From the NCBI RefSeq assembly GCF_902499075.1, contig NZ_CABVPP010000004.1:124001-188000 (forward strand): 64,000 bases of DNA, in the 5' to 3' direction. Positions within the stretch are counted from its first letter, which is position 1; every line of letters begins with the position of its first letter. Source of the DNA: Burkholderia pseudomultivorans (GTDB lineage: Bacteria; Pseudomonadota; Gammaproteobacteria; Burkholderiales; Burkholderiaceae). The notes below the pieces were generated by a model. That model was not told the DNA's origin. It saw only the letters and a program-made list of their open reading frames with translations, and made no database searches. Positions 10,201 to 19,913 of the stretch are shown here, one piece after another. The position numbers and the translations under genes are program-made.

Positions 10201-11517
10201 GAATCGGCGCACGATCGCGCCGTTTGCATCCGTCACAGAGGTGAGTTGGCCGTTTTCGTCGTACCCGTACGTAACGGCAACCCGGCGCTCGTCACCGTGA
10301 ACGAGCGTGACCGCGCCAAGGCGGCCATGCTCCGGTTCATAATCGAGCGCAGCCTGCAGGCCGCCGCACGTCTGGATCTCGGTGACGCGGCCACGGCTGT
10401 CGCGCTCGAACTGGTACCACTGTCCGGCCTGATCCTCAATACGGCGCACCCACGCAATACGCCCGGAATCCGGCTCGTATCGGCCGAAGTCGTAATATGT
10501 CTCGCCGATGTCATGCAGGATGTAGCGGCCATCCGGCGTGCACGTCAAGTATCGCTGGTCGGCCTCGCTGAAAGCCGCTTGCCCGGTACGCAATAGCGGG
10601 AATCCGCTCTCACGCCCTTGGGCGTCGGTGTACCAGAGGCGTCCGTCTCGCGCTTGAAGTCGAAGTTCCCACGGCAGCACCCAGCCGCGGCCGAGCGTGC
10701 CTACGTAGTTGAGGCTGCTCGAATAGAATCGCTTGATCGCGACCGGAATCGGGCTCGGGATGACGTAGTCGATTTCTGATTCGGCCAACAGAATCTTCCG
10801 ACCCGTCGTGACGTCGACCGGGTTGCCGAACATCCCGCCGATCGCCTTGTTGATCGCGGGACCGGCAACATAGCGACCTACGGCTTCGCCCAATACGTAT
10901 CCACCGATAAACTTCGCAGCGCACGGCAAGACCGCGCGCGATAAACCGCCTGCCGCCTTCAGCAGCCCACCGAGTCCCCCGACCAAACCGGCAAGTGCAA
11001 AGGCCCAGTCGGTCGCAGTCCGCAGCCACGGCGGGACTTCATCGTCGACCGGGAGATACGTCTGGGTGCCGCCGTGGAAGAAGGTGTCGTGCGAACCACC
11101 GCCGATCGTCGCGCCGCAAGTGATCTTGTCGTCCTTGCGGGCCGCAGGCCGATTGTTGATGAAGATGTTTGTCGAGCCCTGCGCGACCAGCGGAACGGGG
11201 TTGTGCTTGCTGCACGCCACGCCGCTCAGCGTCGCATAGGCCGCCGGCTTGCCGTTGACATAGACGTTCGTCGAGCCGGTGATGATGTTGCCGGACTGGG
11301 AGCTGAACATCTTGCCGATCGCCTCGCCTAACGATAGCAGCCCCTGTGCACCGATGCCTGCTGCCATACCCGCCAGCAGCGCCACACCGAATCCACACGT
11401 GAATGTCGCGAACGCCACGGCGGCGATCAGGGCGATGCCGAGTACAGCGCCGACCAGAAAGCCCGCGAGCGCGCTGGTATGCTCGATCGGATCAGTGACG
11501 CGTGCGGCTTCGTACAC
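7285..11517 (-). CDS. rhs: T6SS PAAR-Rhs effector with C-terminal AHH nuclease toxin
   Basis: A 1410-residue polymorphic toxin. Residues 1-60 form a prePAAR/transmembrane segment (AARVTDP followed by two hydrophobic stretches). A PAAR spike domain covers about 70-165 ([35 protein letters not shown]). Residues about 230-1285 are YD/RHS repeats that build the cocoon. The core ends with [17 protein letters not shown] and DPWGW, where Rhs proteins self-cleave. The last 124 residues carry the AHH motif (1308-1310) and [14 protein letters not shown], features of the AHH branch of HNH/Endo VII nucleases. DNA is the likely target, delivered through a VgrG tip. The Eag chaperone gene lies upstream and the immunity gene downstream. 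The tip-coding end is visibly less GC-rich than the core. Confidence 0.92.
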   Translation of the reverse strand: MYEAARVTDPIEHTSALAGFLVGAVLGIALIAAVAFATFTCGFGVALLAGMAAGIGAQGLLSLGEAIGKMFSSQSGNIITGSTNVYVNGKPAAYATLSGVACSKHNPVPLVAQGSTNIFINNRPAARKDDKITCGATIGGGSHDTFFHGGTQTYLPVDDEVPPWLRTATDWAFALAGLVGGLGGLLKAAGGLSRAVLPCAAKFIGGYVLGEAVGRYVAGPAINKAIGGMFGNPVDVTTGRKILLAESEIDYVIPSPIPVAIKRFYSSSLNYVGTLGRGWVLPWELRLQARDGRLWYTDAQGRESGFPLLRTGQAAFSEADQRYLTCTPDGRYILHDIGETYYDFGRYEPDSGRIAWVRRIEDQAGQWYQFERDSRGRVTEIQTCGGLQAALDYEPEHGRLGAVTLVHGDERRVAVTYGYDENGQLTSVTDANGAIVRRFRYADGLITSHSNALGFTSSYVWSTIEGQRRVVETNTSEGEHWTFEYDVDGRQTRVRHADGRTAHWRFDAAFQIIEYTDLDGGFYRIKYNDAGMPTMLMLPGERTVEFEYDDAGRIVAETDPLGRTTRTRYDGNSMRPVEIIGADGGAWRAEYDPQGRLLSTQDPLGRENRYEYPTGLTALPTAHIDARGGRKMLAWNRLGELVGYTDCSGKTTRAFFDAFGLPLARENALGQRISYDVRPTGEPRRITYPDGSSETFEYDAAGLVVKHVGLGGRIQQSLRNARGQLVEAIDPAGRRTRFRYDPEGRLRELQQGHAHYAFTYSAGGRLATETRPDGVERRFGYGEAGELVALDIVGAPDSGTTSNRPIRTVRFERDRMGNLKVQHTPTEVTRYERDKGDRLLKVERTPTAMGVALGVAPDTVEFEYDKAGRLVAEHGANGTVQYTLDALDNVMTLELPHEQKLQMLRYGSGHVHQIRCGDQIVSDFERDDLHREVTRTQGRLIQRSAYDPLGRKVWQSAGFHLEALGRGRGHLWRNYGYDAAGELIETSDNLRGSTQYDYDPAGQLTRRVNILARQLEEFAWDAAGNLLDDVQRRSRGYVEGNRLRMWQDLRFEYDAFGNLVAKTRGANRTQRFTYDGQDRLIAVRTQDARGVVESRFAYDPLGRRIAKSDTFFDIRGVKQRTETKRFVWEGLRLAQEVRETGVSSYVYSPDAPYSPAARVDRVIAEALAAAAIDTAKRAARIYHFHTDLVGAPLEVTDESGELAWTGQYTAWGKVESSSKDIARIEQPLRYAGQYADEGTGLHYNTFRFYDPDVGRFINQDPIGLYGGGNLYAYGPNSQQWVDPWGWCSVKLSNNMEKSGVTRPANSAAHHIVGDTAKEAAPARAILSKYGIDVDSELNGVFLPNRNNTDNLAGILHNGKHPNTYFQKVNQLLQDADLGGKQAVLDQLQTIRETLQNASRDTPWKSVLSEL

Positions 11518-11538
11518 GATGAATGTCCTTTGCTGTTG

Positions 11539-11997
11539 TCATGCCGACGCTTGCTCAGCCGGCCGGTAGCCATCGAGCCAGGTGCGCCAGAATGTGTCGA
11601 AGGTGCCGTTGAAGCTTTTCGCGTTCGACGCCGTGAAGATAAGTACGCGCCCGGGCGCGACGATGAACGCGGCTTGCCGTTGAAACACCATCTTTGCGCC
11701 GTTCCGATAGGCTGTGTCGATGCGTTCTCCAGGCATCCCGTCCGCCTCAGGGCCGAGCCGCTCGGCTTGACGACCGAGCAAGCGAAGGCCCTGCAAACGG
11801 GATTTGAGCAACGTGACCTGCCGGTCGATGTATGGCGCGAGCGTTTCTCCATCCTTGAGCCAGTCGCGGGCCACACTGAGGTTCGGCTGCGTGGTCAAGT
11901 CGGCAGGCACAAGCAGATTGGTTGTGCGATCCTCGAAACCGTCTGGCAGTACGATGCTGCCTTCGTGAATCCGGATGCGGTTTTCGGAATCGGTCAT
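11539..11997 (-). CDS. Eag-type chaperone (DUF1795/DcrB-like) for the Rhs effector
   Basis: A 152-residue cytoplasmic protein of the DUF1795 group to which T6SS Eag chaperones belong. Supporting segments are the N-terminal strand IRIHEGSIVLPDGFEDRTTN, the central helix LAPYIDRQVTLLKSRL, and the end FNGTFDTFWRTWLDGY. Eag proteins hold the prePAAR and transmembrane segments of Rhs effectors and load them onto VgrG. The gene ends 21 bases before the rhs start, on the same strand, and that rhs gene has exactly the prePAAR/hydrophobic N terminus that needs such a chaperone. It is therefore very likely dedicated to this effector. Confidence 0.88.
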   Translation of the reverse strand: MTDSENRIRIHEGSIVLPDGFEDRTTNLLVPADLTTQPNLSVARDWLKDGETLAPYIDRQVTLLKSRLQGLRLLGRQAERLGPEADGMPGERIDTAYRNGAKMVFQRQAAFIVAPGRVLIFTASNAKSFNGTFDTFWRTWLDGYRPAEQASA

Positions 11998-12052
11998 GCG
12001 GGTAATCTCGTGAAACGGGGAAGTCGAAAGGAGTCAGGCGCCTTGGTAAAAC

Positions 12053-12496
12053 TCAGTTGCCGGGCGGTGCGGTAGCGGCGTCCTGACGCAAACGCAAACC
12101 GCCCAACAACAACGCAACCTGCGAGATGAGCCAGACGTAGAAAGCAATGCCGAAGCCCGTGATCGGAGTGGCGTCGGCTTCGTTGAAGTACCACTTCGTC
12201 GTGAACAGTGAGCAGAGTGCGCATACGACTGCCGCGCCGGAAAATACGCTGGCGCGTCCGTATCGTGCACGGCCAAACTGGACCGCAGCGATCACATAAA
12301 GCGGATTGGCGAGCCATGAAGGATTGAGCATCAGCAACCCCCACCAGCCCTGAGCGAGAACGGACATCCCGATGAGCGGGGCTTCCTTTTCGAAATACAT
12401 CGCGGGCAGCAGCAGCGAGACGACATACAGCCCGACCGATACCCCCAGGACGGTTCCTCGTCGAACGCGTGGCAGCGATTCCAAGGCACGCGTCAT
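12053..12496 (-). CDS. Small four-helix membrane protein in the T6SS effector operon
   Basis: A 147-residue protein with about four hydrophobic helices: around VLGVSVGLYVVSLLLPAM, the segment after QGWWGLLMLNPSW, SVFSGAAVVCALCSLF, and FGIAFYVWLISQVALLLGGL. The ATG at 12496 is chosen over a TTG 18 bases upstream because GAAGGA sits 8 bases before it. I do not recognise a named family. It lies between the ankyrin gene and the Eag gene, in the operon headed by a VgrG-lipase. Lipase effectors act in the periplasm or on membranes, so a membrane-anchored immunity partner is one possibility. That is inference from location only. Confidence 0.75.
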   Translation of the reverse strand: MTRALESLPRVRRGTVLGVSVGLYVVSLLLPAMYFEKEAPLIGMSVLAQGWWGLLMLNPSWLANPLYVIAAVQFGRARYGRASVFSGAAVVCALCSLFTTKWYFNEADATPITGFGIAFYVWLISQVALLLGGLRLRQDAATAPPGN

Positions 12497-12539
12497 TGCC
12501 TGATTCCTTCGCAAGTCGGATTATCGATTGCCCACACGC

Positions 12540-13409
12540 TCATTCCGTTTGGCCAGCCGGTGTCACGACCTTTTCGCCACGCGCGCGCATGTCCGCGCGT
12601 TGCGCTTTCGGATCGACCGGCGGCCACGGCGCACCAGCCGCTACAATCTTGCGGCGGATTGCGTCGATGCGCGCACGCGCCGGCGAATCGGGCGTCGTGT
12701 GGTTTTTCAGTTCGTTCTGCAGCACCCAACCGTAAGAAACGCCGAGTTCGCTGGAGATCTTCGGGTCAGCGCCATGCGCGAGCAAGTAGTCGACGGTATC
12801 CCACTGCTGAATCATCGTCGCCTCGAATAGCGCCGTTTTTCCAAGCGAATCGCGGCCATTCACATTCGCCTTATGTTCGATCAGCAGCTTCAACTGGGGC
12901 AGCAGCTTGTTCTCGGCGACTTCAAAAATCATTGGCGTGTCGCCGCTTGGCCGCCAGTTGGGATCGAGGCCACCGTCCAGCAGCACGCGCAGCAGATTCG
13001 GCGTGTCGGCGCGCAACGCAACATCGACGACCGTCCCACCGCTGGCTCCGACCGGCGCCTTGGGATCAGCACCATTCTTGAGGAGCGCCGAGATAATCTG
13101 ATAGCGCGTGTTTGACGCATCGTTCTTTACCGGGACGATCTCCTGCACAGCATACGACAGTAGCGTCGTATTTTTTGCGCCCGGTGCATTCAGATCGGTC
13201 TTCGGCGCGAGCTGCTGCACGCGGTTAAGGTCGCCGTCATGAATGGCCTGAGCCAACGCGAGCTGCTGCCCCGAGAAGAATTCTTCCGGTGCGTAACGTT
13301 TGAAGCCAGTCATGTTCGTCCCTTGAGCTTGAGTGGGCCACCAAAGCGGTGAGGTCGCTCCCACGAGCACGGCAATCGCGCCAGCGGTTATCGCTTTCTT
13401 GTATTGCAT
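12540..13409 (-). CDS. Ankyrin-repeat protein, candidate immunity/accessory for the VgrG lipase
   Basis: A 289-residue protein with an N-terminal hydrophobic segment (about 8-29, signal peptide or anchor ending near TQAQG). At least four ankyrin repeats follow, with recognisable LLKNGADP, LLDGGLDPN, LIEHKANVN and LLAHGADPK turns. A charged tail ends the protein. The start codon lies 2 bases from the stop of the vgrG-lipase frame, implying translational coupling. Secreted ankyrin proteins next to T6SS lipase effectors commonly serve as periplasmic immunity proteins, and this arrangement fits. Binding to the lipase is inferred, not shown by sequence. Confidence 0.8.
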   Translation of the reverse strand: MQYKKAITAGAIAVLVGATSPLWWPTQAQGTNMTGFKRYAPEEFFSGQQLALAQAIHDGDLNRVQQLAPKTDLNAPGAKNTTLLSYAVQEIVPVKNDASNTRYQIISALLKNGADPKAPVGASGGTVVDVALRADTPNLLRVLLDGGLDPNWRPSGDTPMIFEVAENKLLPQLKLLIEHKANVNGRDSLGKTALFEATMIQQWDTVDYLLAHGADPKISSELGVSYGWVLQNELKNHTTPDSPARARIDAIRRKIVAAGAPWPPVDPKAQRADMRARGEKVVTPAGQTE

Positions 13410-13410
13410 G

Positions 13411-16410
13411 TCAATGTGATGAATTCAATTGGGACACCAGGTCGAACTCGTCTTTCGCGACCTGCTGGTTCATCCCGTTCGTTACGTCGCCCATCATGTG
13501 GCGCCCAACCGTGGTGATGCTTTCGCCGTCGAGGGTGACGGGTGTACCGACCGCTTTGGGCATGAGCTGCGCAGTGCCATCGCTAATCGGCCCGAGCCGG
13601 CCTTCCTGTAGCCCGGTCAAGATATCGCCATCTACCCGATAGGCCGTGATGTTGGTCGGTTGAACGGTCCCACCGTACTGCGCCACTGTCCCCGGATTGA
13701 GGCCAGCCGCATTGAACGTCATTGCCGAGCTACCGCTGGCTTCTGCGGCCGCCGAGGCCAGCCCACCGCCTAGGGAATGCCCGGTGAAATCGACGCCCGA
13801 GGACGCACCTGCGGCCTGGATGTTCTTGCCGATGGAGACCGCACTACGATAGTACGGTGCATCGGCACCAAGCCCCTGCGCCATGTTGTTGGTCATGTCT
13901 TCGCCGAAGAGTTGCTGCGTTCCCTTGAACGCGATCGAAGGTTTCATGCTGTCGCCGAAGACCTTGGGATCGGGAACATACATCTGTGCCCCAAAATTGC
14001 TACCGCCTTTCAGGAAATCGCTCGGCTTCAAGCCAAACGCCTTGAGCGCTTCCGGATCGTTGGTGACCATCTTCCAGCCGGTGGGCGGTGGATCGTTCGG
14101 GTGATAAACGTGATCAGCCAGTTTCGCCATTTGCTGGGCTTTCAGGGAATTCGCCAGCTTGCCCGCGGCGGCGCGAGTCGCGGGATCAGGGCTCGCCAGC
14201 CCTTGGGCAATCATCGCTTGTGCTTCCGCCCACTGAAGCGCAAGCGCTTGTTCAGGCGCCTGTGCACTGCCCTGATTCAGGTGGATGACGGGCGCGTCGA
14301 GATAGATCCCGTTCGCGTTCATAAGGATCGTCGACGGTCCGTGCGCCAGCTTGATGCCGTCCGGCGTCATCGTCACGATGCTTTCGCCGACACGAAACTC
14401 CATGCCGTCGCTGGCCTGGTGACTCTGCATCCCGGGGCCGGCCTTGCTAGCGATCGCCTTCGTGTTGATCACGTTCGCGGTGGTGTCGCGCGTCAGTGCG
14501 ATGGTTTCCGACAGCCCGCCCTGTGCAATCTGCTTGGTTTCGCTGCCCTTGAGCAATGAAACAGTGCGCGCGCCGGCTTCGACAGTATGCGTTTCGGAAT
14601 CCTTGATCACGGTCTTCATATCCTTCTGCGCATGCAGAAAGACTTCCTGAGCACCGTTCACGTCGGAAAACCGCAACTCGTTCGAGCCCTGTCCTTTGTG
14701 CGTCTGGCTCTTGATCCCCATCGTCTGGCCAGCCGCACCGTGGTACGGATTGCCTTGCTCGCCGTTGAAGACGCGCCCCACAATCACCGGGTTATCAGGA
14801 TCGCCCTGATTGAACGAGACCAGAACTTCCTGCCCGATCCGCGGAATCGCAGCTGCACCCCACCCTGCACCCGCCCATGGCTGGGACACTCGAATCCACA
14901 TCGAGTCAGACCCATCCATCTGGCCGCGCCGATCCCACAAGAAGTGCAGCTTCACGCAACTGCCATTCGTATGGATTTGCTCGCCTTTTGGGCCGACAAC
15001 AATCGCTGACTGAGTTCCATGGATGACCGGCTTCGGCGTGTTACGCGGCGCGCGGTACGGAATGTTTTGCGGCAGAAGCGCAAACGAGTTGCGGTACGGC
15101 ATCTTCGCGGCATGCTGCGTGTAGTCGTTCACCGCTTCATGCCGCACGTGCAGGATTGCGTATTCCTGATTGTTTGCCATCACGGGATGGTTGGCTACCG
15201 TCACACTGCCTGCGGTGGTCATCCTCCATGCATAGCCGCTACCGGTATATCGATGCGCCTGCGCTTCCTCCGCCTGCATCGCAATGCGCGCGTAGCGATT
15301 TCCGTCGTCACCGTGGTCATACAGCGACTGGTGCTCGAAACGCTCGGTCGCGTCGAGCCGCGCGTGTCGCAACGTCTGCGGCTCAGCTTGTACGAGCATC
15401 AGCGGCGACGACGGATTCTGATGATTGAAATCCTGGAACGTAACCTTGCCGACGCCAAAACGCCGCCCTTCGTGCAGCTGATCGATTCCGTTGAACTCAC
15501 TGGCTTCGCTGTCCGCGTAAGGAACCGTCGTGAGTCCTTCGATCGGGCGGAACACGAAGTTGGTATCACCGATCACGAGAATGTGTTTGTCCTTCTCGTA
15601 GCGGTGCGTCCAGATCAGCCCTTCCTGCTCCATCAATCGTGCGCAGAAGTTGTAATACGACTCCTGGTACATCACGATGTACTCGATGGGTTTCTGGGCG
15701 GTCCGGATGTCGAACTCGAAGTCGGTGAACCCGTGATCCTGGAAAATCTCGCCGAGGATCTAGCGCGAAGTCTTGTTCTGGAAAATTCGGCAATCGGTCG
15801 AGCGCGTCAGGAACCAGAACCAGGGCACCACGGTCATGTGGTACTGCGTTACGCGCCCCGGATTGCCGGCGCGATCGAACGACGCGACATACCCGTCGAA
15901 ATAGCGGTTATTGTCGGCACCGCCGGACATTACGATGCGTTCGAGTGTCGACTGCCGCGCATTGTGATCGAGCCGCAGCTTGATCGGCTGGCCGATCAGA
16001 TGATCCGGCGTGAGATCATGCTTATGCGACAGCAAATCGAGATGAATTTCCGGCAGGCGATTGACGTGTTCGTCGATGACCGCAGCACCGACCAATAACA
16101 CGTCGGGCCCGAGCGGAGACTCGATCGTCACGTACCGGTTCAGTTGCGTCAGACGAGCGACGCCGCCCGTTGCATTGTTGAGCGCATCCGCAATCGCAGC
16201 GGGCGTCTTGTTCATCAACGAGAAACCGGTCTGCGCCAGCTGGACCGCGCGTTGCACGGTGTCGAGATGGCCGGCGACGCCAGCAAGCGGGCCGATTTGG
16301 CCGGCCACTGTGGACGCAATTGGACCGGCAAGGCCAACGAGCGCACTCAGTGAGCCCAACGAATTCCCTCCGAATCCGCTCGGAATACCGCCATTCGGGG
16401 CGAAACTCAT
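13411..16410 (-). pseudogene. vgrG: VgrG spike with C-terminal lipase domain, interrupted by an in-frame amber codon
   Basis: Read through, this is a 999-position frame. Residues 1-216 form a VgrG N-terminal part (YVTIESPLG, DLLSHKHDL, ending RSTDCRIFQNKTSR). A TAG at 15760-15762 then takes the place of codon 217, after which the same frame continues (ILGEIFQDHGFTDFEFDIRT, then MYQESYYNFCARLMEQEGL). The gp27/gp5 core and repeat needle run to about residue 705. The C-terminal domain has lipase features: IAFKGTQ, GHSLGGG with nucleophile Ser879, Asp927/929 in VDGD, and His971. CAG to TAG is one transition, and glutamine is plausible there. Good AAAGGA ribosome binding site before the ATG. An internal GTG or ATG near 15675 could make only a truncated tail. 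Sequencing error or suppression remain possible. Confidence 0.85.
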
Positions 16411-16870
16411 TCTTGTTCCTTTCTTCTCGTCTCAGGTTCTACCCCGGCAGACCGCCAATCCGAGGCCCCGCTACTGTAGGACAAATTCCAACACGGCGAA
16501 AGGTGCTCGAAACTACCTTTCAGTTACATTTCATCGAAAACGCAATCTATTTATCGGGCGAGGGGGCTGGTTGCCCGGACACGGCTCAGCGCATCGCAGG
16601 GTTGCGCCCGTAATAGCCGATAGCAGCGCGATCTGTACAAAGCCGGTGATCGGCACGTAGCAGGCCAAGATCCGGTCCGCTACTCTGCCCAGCTGACATC
16701 GTCATTCCCCCCAGCTATCAATTCGGGGGTCTCCCTTCCCTGCTTCGCCGGCTCGACTGCCGGTTCTGGGGCGCACGCCGGGCTCCATGCCGCAGCAAGG
16801 CCCAATAGAGGGCCGACACTGCGGTATCGCACCCTGCGAAGCGCGCCATCACCCGACACGCCCTCCACCC
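16411..16870. other. 460-base gap with no recognisable gene
   Basis: This lies between the start of vgrG and the truncated iclR fragment. It should hold the promoter of the T6SS effector operon; the vgrG ribosome binding site is just before the ATG at 16410. Short frames on both strands lack coding bias and family features. I see no RNA gene, insertion sequence end or clear terminator. It marks the right border of the island. Confidence 0.5.
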
Positions 16871-17165
16871 TCACATGTCGATAATCGGCCGAAGCAGCGC
16901 CTGTCCTTCATACAGATAACGCAGACAGCGCTCGCGAATATCGTCGAGCGACAGCGACGACACCCGCGTCGTGATCGTGAGGCTCGCGCACATCTGCCCG
17001 GCGCGATTCGTCAGCGGCACGCCGAGGATCCGCATGCCGACCTCGTACTCCTGATCCAGTTCCACGTACCCCTGCTCCCGGATCTGCGCGACGATCGCCT
17101 TGATCTCGTCGACCGACGTGCGCGTAAACGGCGTCAGCGGCTTGCGCTCGACGCGCGCCACGTCG
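16871..17165 (-). pseudogene. C-terminal fragment of an IclR-family regulator
   Basis: About 97 codons reading VERKPLTPFTRTSVDEIKAI, then REQGYVELDQEYEVGMRILG and LTNRAGQMCASLTITTRVSS, to PIIDM. This is the effector-binding half of an IclR regulator, with its dicarboxylate/aromatic-sensing fold. The DNA-binding HTH and the first half of the effector domain are absent. Upstream of about 17160 the homology ends abruptly, and sequence on the opposite strand becomes a transporter. The nominal longer frame upstream is antisense shadow of that transporter. It cannot bind DNA as it stands. Confidence 0.75.
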
Positions 17166-17671
17166 TCGCAGTGATCCTGATTCCTTTCGTCGGACGATTG
17201 TCCGACCGCATCGGCCGCCGCATTCCGGTCGTCGTCGGTTCGCTGGGCGCGGGGCTGCTGTCGTATGCGTATCTGTATGCGATCAGCGTCGGCAACGCGG
17301 CGGCCGCGATTCTCACGTCGGTGCTGATGTGGGGCGTCGTCTATCAGGGCTTCAATGCGGTGTTCCCGAGCTTCATGCCGGAACTCTTTCCGACGCGCAC
17401 GCGCGTCTCCGCGATGTCGATCGGCCAGAACGTCGGCATGGCGCTGACTGCGCTGCTGCCGTCGCTGTTCGCGGCGATCGCGCCGCCCGGCACGCACGAC
17501 ATTCCACTGCGGATCGGCACCGTAACACTCGCGATCAGCGCGCTCGCGGCCGTCGCCGCATGGACGGCACGCGAGACGCACCGCACGCCGCTGCACGAAC
17601 TGGGCGGCCCCGCCGCGACGCGCCGCGCCGCCGAACGTCTCGCACCAGCCAACGCGATCGAACCGCGCTGA
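17163..17671 (+). pseudogene. C-terminal fragment of an MFS (metabolite:H+ symporter type) transporter
   Basis: About 168 codons from VVAVILIPFVGRLSDRIGRR through SVLMWGVVYQGFNAVFPSFM and PELFPTRTRVSAMSIGQNVG to the stop at 17671. This is the last five or so transmembrane helices of an MHS-family symporter, including the conserved DRIGRR loop. The N-terminal helices and start codon are missing. The fragment begins within a few bases of where the opposite-strand iclR fragment ends. An original divergent iclR-transporter pair therefore lost both 5' ends in one event. Not expected to give a functional transporter. Confidence 0.75.
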
Positions 17672-17855
17672 ACCAAAAACGCACAACCTGTCGCAATCGT
17701 GATGATTCGCGTCGTGTCCGGATAAAAGCGCGGCCGCCGCGGTGCCGTTAACGCGTTCGCAGCCCGGGCGCCGCGCGCTGCATGCGGCGTTCGTCCCTCC
17801 GACCCGGAACACTTCTGCGCCGTCGGCCGCGTGCGGCCGCCGGCAAGGGAACGAC

Positions 17856-19421
17856 ATGCGAAAACGATTCACGATCCGCGGCGGGCTCGTCGCGACCATC
17901 GCCGGCTATACGCTGCTGCTCGTCCTCGTGGTCGCCGCGTGCATCGGCGGCCTGTACCTCGGCAACGACTCGCTCGAAGCGATGTACCGCGACGACACCG
18001 CGTCGCTGCTGCACCTGAAGACCAGCTCCGAGCGCATGCTCGTACTGCGCGAGCGGATGGCCGACGTCGCGCAGATCATCAGCGCCGGCCGGCCCGCGAA
18101 GGACGAAATCGCGCAGCTTCGCACGCTGCTGCAGCAGAGCAACGACGAACTGCTCGCGTATTCGCGGCTGCATGCGCGCGACGCGCATGAACAGACGCTA
18201 TTCGACGCACTGCAGGCCAGTCGCCGCACGCTGCTCGATCGCGTGTTCTCGAAGGCGCTCGCGCAGCTCGATCAGGACGACGCGTTCAATTTCCTCGACA
18301 CGCAGCGCACCGCGCCGCCCGAGCTGTTCACCGCATACCAGAAGGCGATCGACGCGCTCGAAGCGTTTCAGGTCGAGCGCGAGAAGGCGCGCTACGAAGC
18401 GGCCGGCGAGCGCTTTCACCGGATCGTGTGGGCGATGGCGGCGGTCGCCGCGATTGCGCTGGTTGTCGGCTTCGTCGCGCAGCGTCTGCTCGCGAAGGCG
18501 ATCATCGAGCCGATCGCGCTCGCGGTCGATCATTTCGACAAGATCTCGAAGGGCGATCTGACCGGCGCGGTCGCGATCGGCGGCGACAACGAGATGGCCT
18601 ATCTGCTCAACGCGCTGAAGCGGATGCAGGACGGGCTCGTCGACACCGTCAGCCAGGTACGCGCGAGCACGGAAACGATCGTCGGCGACGTGCGCACGAT
18701 CGCGAGCGGCAACGTCGATCTGTCCGCGCGCACCGAACAGCATGCGGTATCGCTGCAGCAAGCGGCCGCGAGCATGGAGCAGCTGACGGCGACCGTGCGG
18801 CAGAACGCCGACAACGCGCGCGATGCGCGCAGCTACGTCGAAGGCGCGGCCGGCATCGCGGCGCGCGGCGGCGAGGCGATGCAGCGCGTCGTCGATACGA
18901 TGTCGGCGATCTCGCAAAGTGCCGCGCAAATCGCGGGGATCGTCGGCGTGATCGAAAGCATCGCATTCCAGACCAATATCCTTGCGCTCAACGCGGCGGT
19001 CGAAGCGGCGCGCGCCGGCGAACAGGGCCGCGGCTTCGCGGTCGTCGCGACCGAGGTGCGCGGGCTCGCGCAGCGCTGCGCGGCGGCGGCAAAGGAGATC
19101 CGGGAGCTGATCGGCGATTCGACGCAGCGCGTCGAACACGGCAGCGGCCTCGTCGCGCATGCTGGTTCCGCGATGACCGAGATCGTCGCGGCCGTCGAGC
19201 GCGTGAACGCGATCATGAGCGACATCAGCACCGCGTTCGACGAACAGTCGTCGGGCATCGAACAGGTGAACGCGACCGTCACGCAGATGGAGCAGACGAT
19301 GCAGCGCAATACCGCGCTCGTCGAAGAGACGGCTGCCGCCGCGCTGTCGCTCGAGAAACAGGGCGCGCGGCTCAGCAATGCGGTCGCCCAGTTTCGGCTG
19401 CGGGAGGCAGCGTCTGCATGA
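17856..19421 (+). CDS. Methyl-accepting chemotaxis protein (Tar-type ligand domain)
   Basis: A 521-residue chemoreceptor. TM1 is about 10-32. A four-helix TarH-type periplasmic domain covers about 33-190. TM2 is near 193-213 ([20 protein letters not shown]), followed by HAMP ([20 protein letters not shown]). A long cytoplasmic signalling domain carries the hairpin tip [20 protein letters not shown] and [19 protein letters not shown]. It ends REAASA without an obvious CheR-tethering pentapeptide. The ATG at 17856 has AAGGGA upstream; earlier in-frame starts lie in non-coding-like sequence. It senses a small periplasmic ligand and signals through CheA/CheW; the ligand is not predictable. No chemotaxis partners are adjacent. 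Confidence 0.93.
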   Translation: MRKRFTIRGGLVATIAGYTLLLVLVVAACIGGLYLGNDSLEAMYRDDTASLLHLKTSSERMLVLRERMADVAQIISAGRPAKDEIAQLRTLLQQSNDELLAYSRLHARDAHEQTLFDALQASRRTLLDRVFSKALAQLDQDDAFNFLDTQRTAPPELFTAYQKAIDALEAFQVEREKARYEAAGERFHRIVWAMAAVAAIALVVGFVAQRLLAKAIIEPIALAVDHFDKISKGDLTGAVAIGGDNEMAYLLNALKRMQDGLVDTVSQVRASTETIVGDVRTIASGNVDLSARTEQHAVSLQQAAASMEQLTATVRQNADNARDARSYVEGAAGIAARGGEAMQRVVDTMSAISQSAAQIAGIVGVIESIAFQTNILALNAAVEAARAGEQGRGFAVVATEVRGLAQRCAAAAKEIRELIGDSTQRVEHGSGLVAHAGSAMTEIVAAVERVNAIMSDISTAFDEQSSGIEQVNATVTQMEQTMQRNTALVEETAAAALSLEKQGARLSNAVAQFRLREAASA

Positions 19422-19455
19422 CGTGAGCGCGCGCGCATCGCGTGCGCAGTCGTCG

Positions 19456-19743
19456 TCAACGCGGCCCCGCTCGCTGCCGCGGCACCGGCAGCGTCGGCGC
19501 GCAGCGCGTACCGGCGCGAATCGCGCCATCGCCGACGACGACGTTCTCCACGACGCACGTCGCGGCATCGCCGCGCAGCTTCAGCTCGACGACAGGCGCG
19601 ACGTCGAACGCAAACAGCGCTCCGTCGCGATCGCCGTCCGCCGACGTCGCGCAACACAACGCGACGGCCAGCATGCCCGCGTAAAGCGCAACGAGCAGAC
19701 AGATGTCGGCCCGCTCTCCGATGACGATCCACCAGCGCCGCAT
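19456..19743 (-). CDS. Hypothetical small membrane-anchored protein
   Basis: A 95-residue frame starting MRRWWIVIGERADICLLVAL with one hydrophobic segment (ICLLVALYAGMLAVALCCA), then a mostly polar domain containing two cysteines. The ATG at 19743 has GAGGATC about 9 bases upstream. The gene is convergent with the chemoreceptor gene and divergent from the LuxR-type gene. I do not recognise a family, and the coding signal is moderate, so it may be a spurious frame. Confidence 0.4.
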   Translation of the reverse strand: MRRWWIVIGERADICLLVALYAGMLAVALCCATSADGDRDGALFAFDVAPVVELKLRGDAATCVVENVVVGDGAIRAGTRCAPTLPVPRQRAGPR

Positions 19744-19913
19744 GGAAACCGATCCTCGCGAAGTCGCAACGGTTCGTCGACGCGCTCCGAACGGGTTAAC
19801 CCCTAGCCTCCACTCCGCTCGAAGCAACGCGCGCCGTTACCTATACTTTTGAACGGCCGGCGCATATGCGGCACTCCCATTTGGGAGGGAAACGGCTGTC
19901 CGGCGAGGGGTCC

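Noticed and set aside
16787-17165. N-terminal part of a 294-codon plus-strand frame joined to the MFS fragment
   Set aside because: That part is the antisense of the iclR fragment; only the sequence after about 17163 encodes transporter helices.
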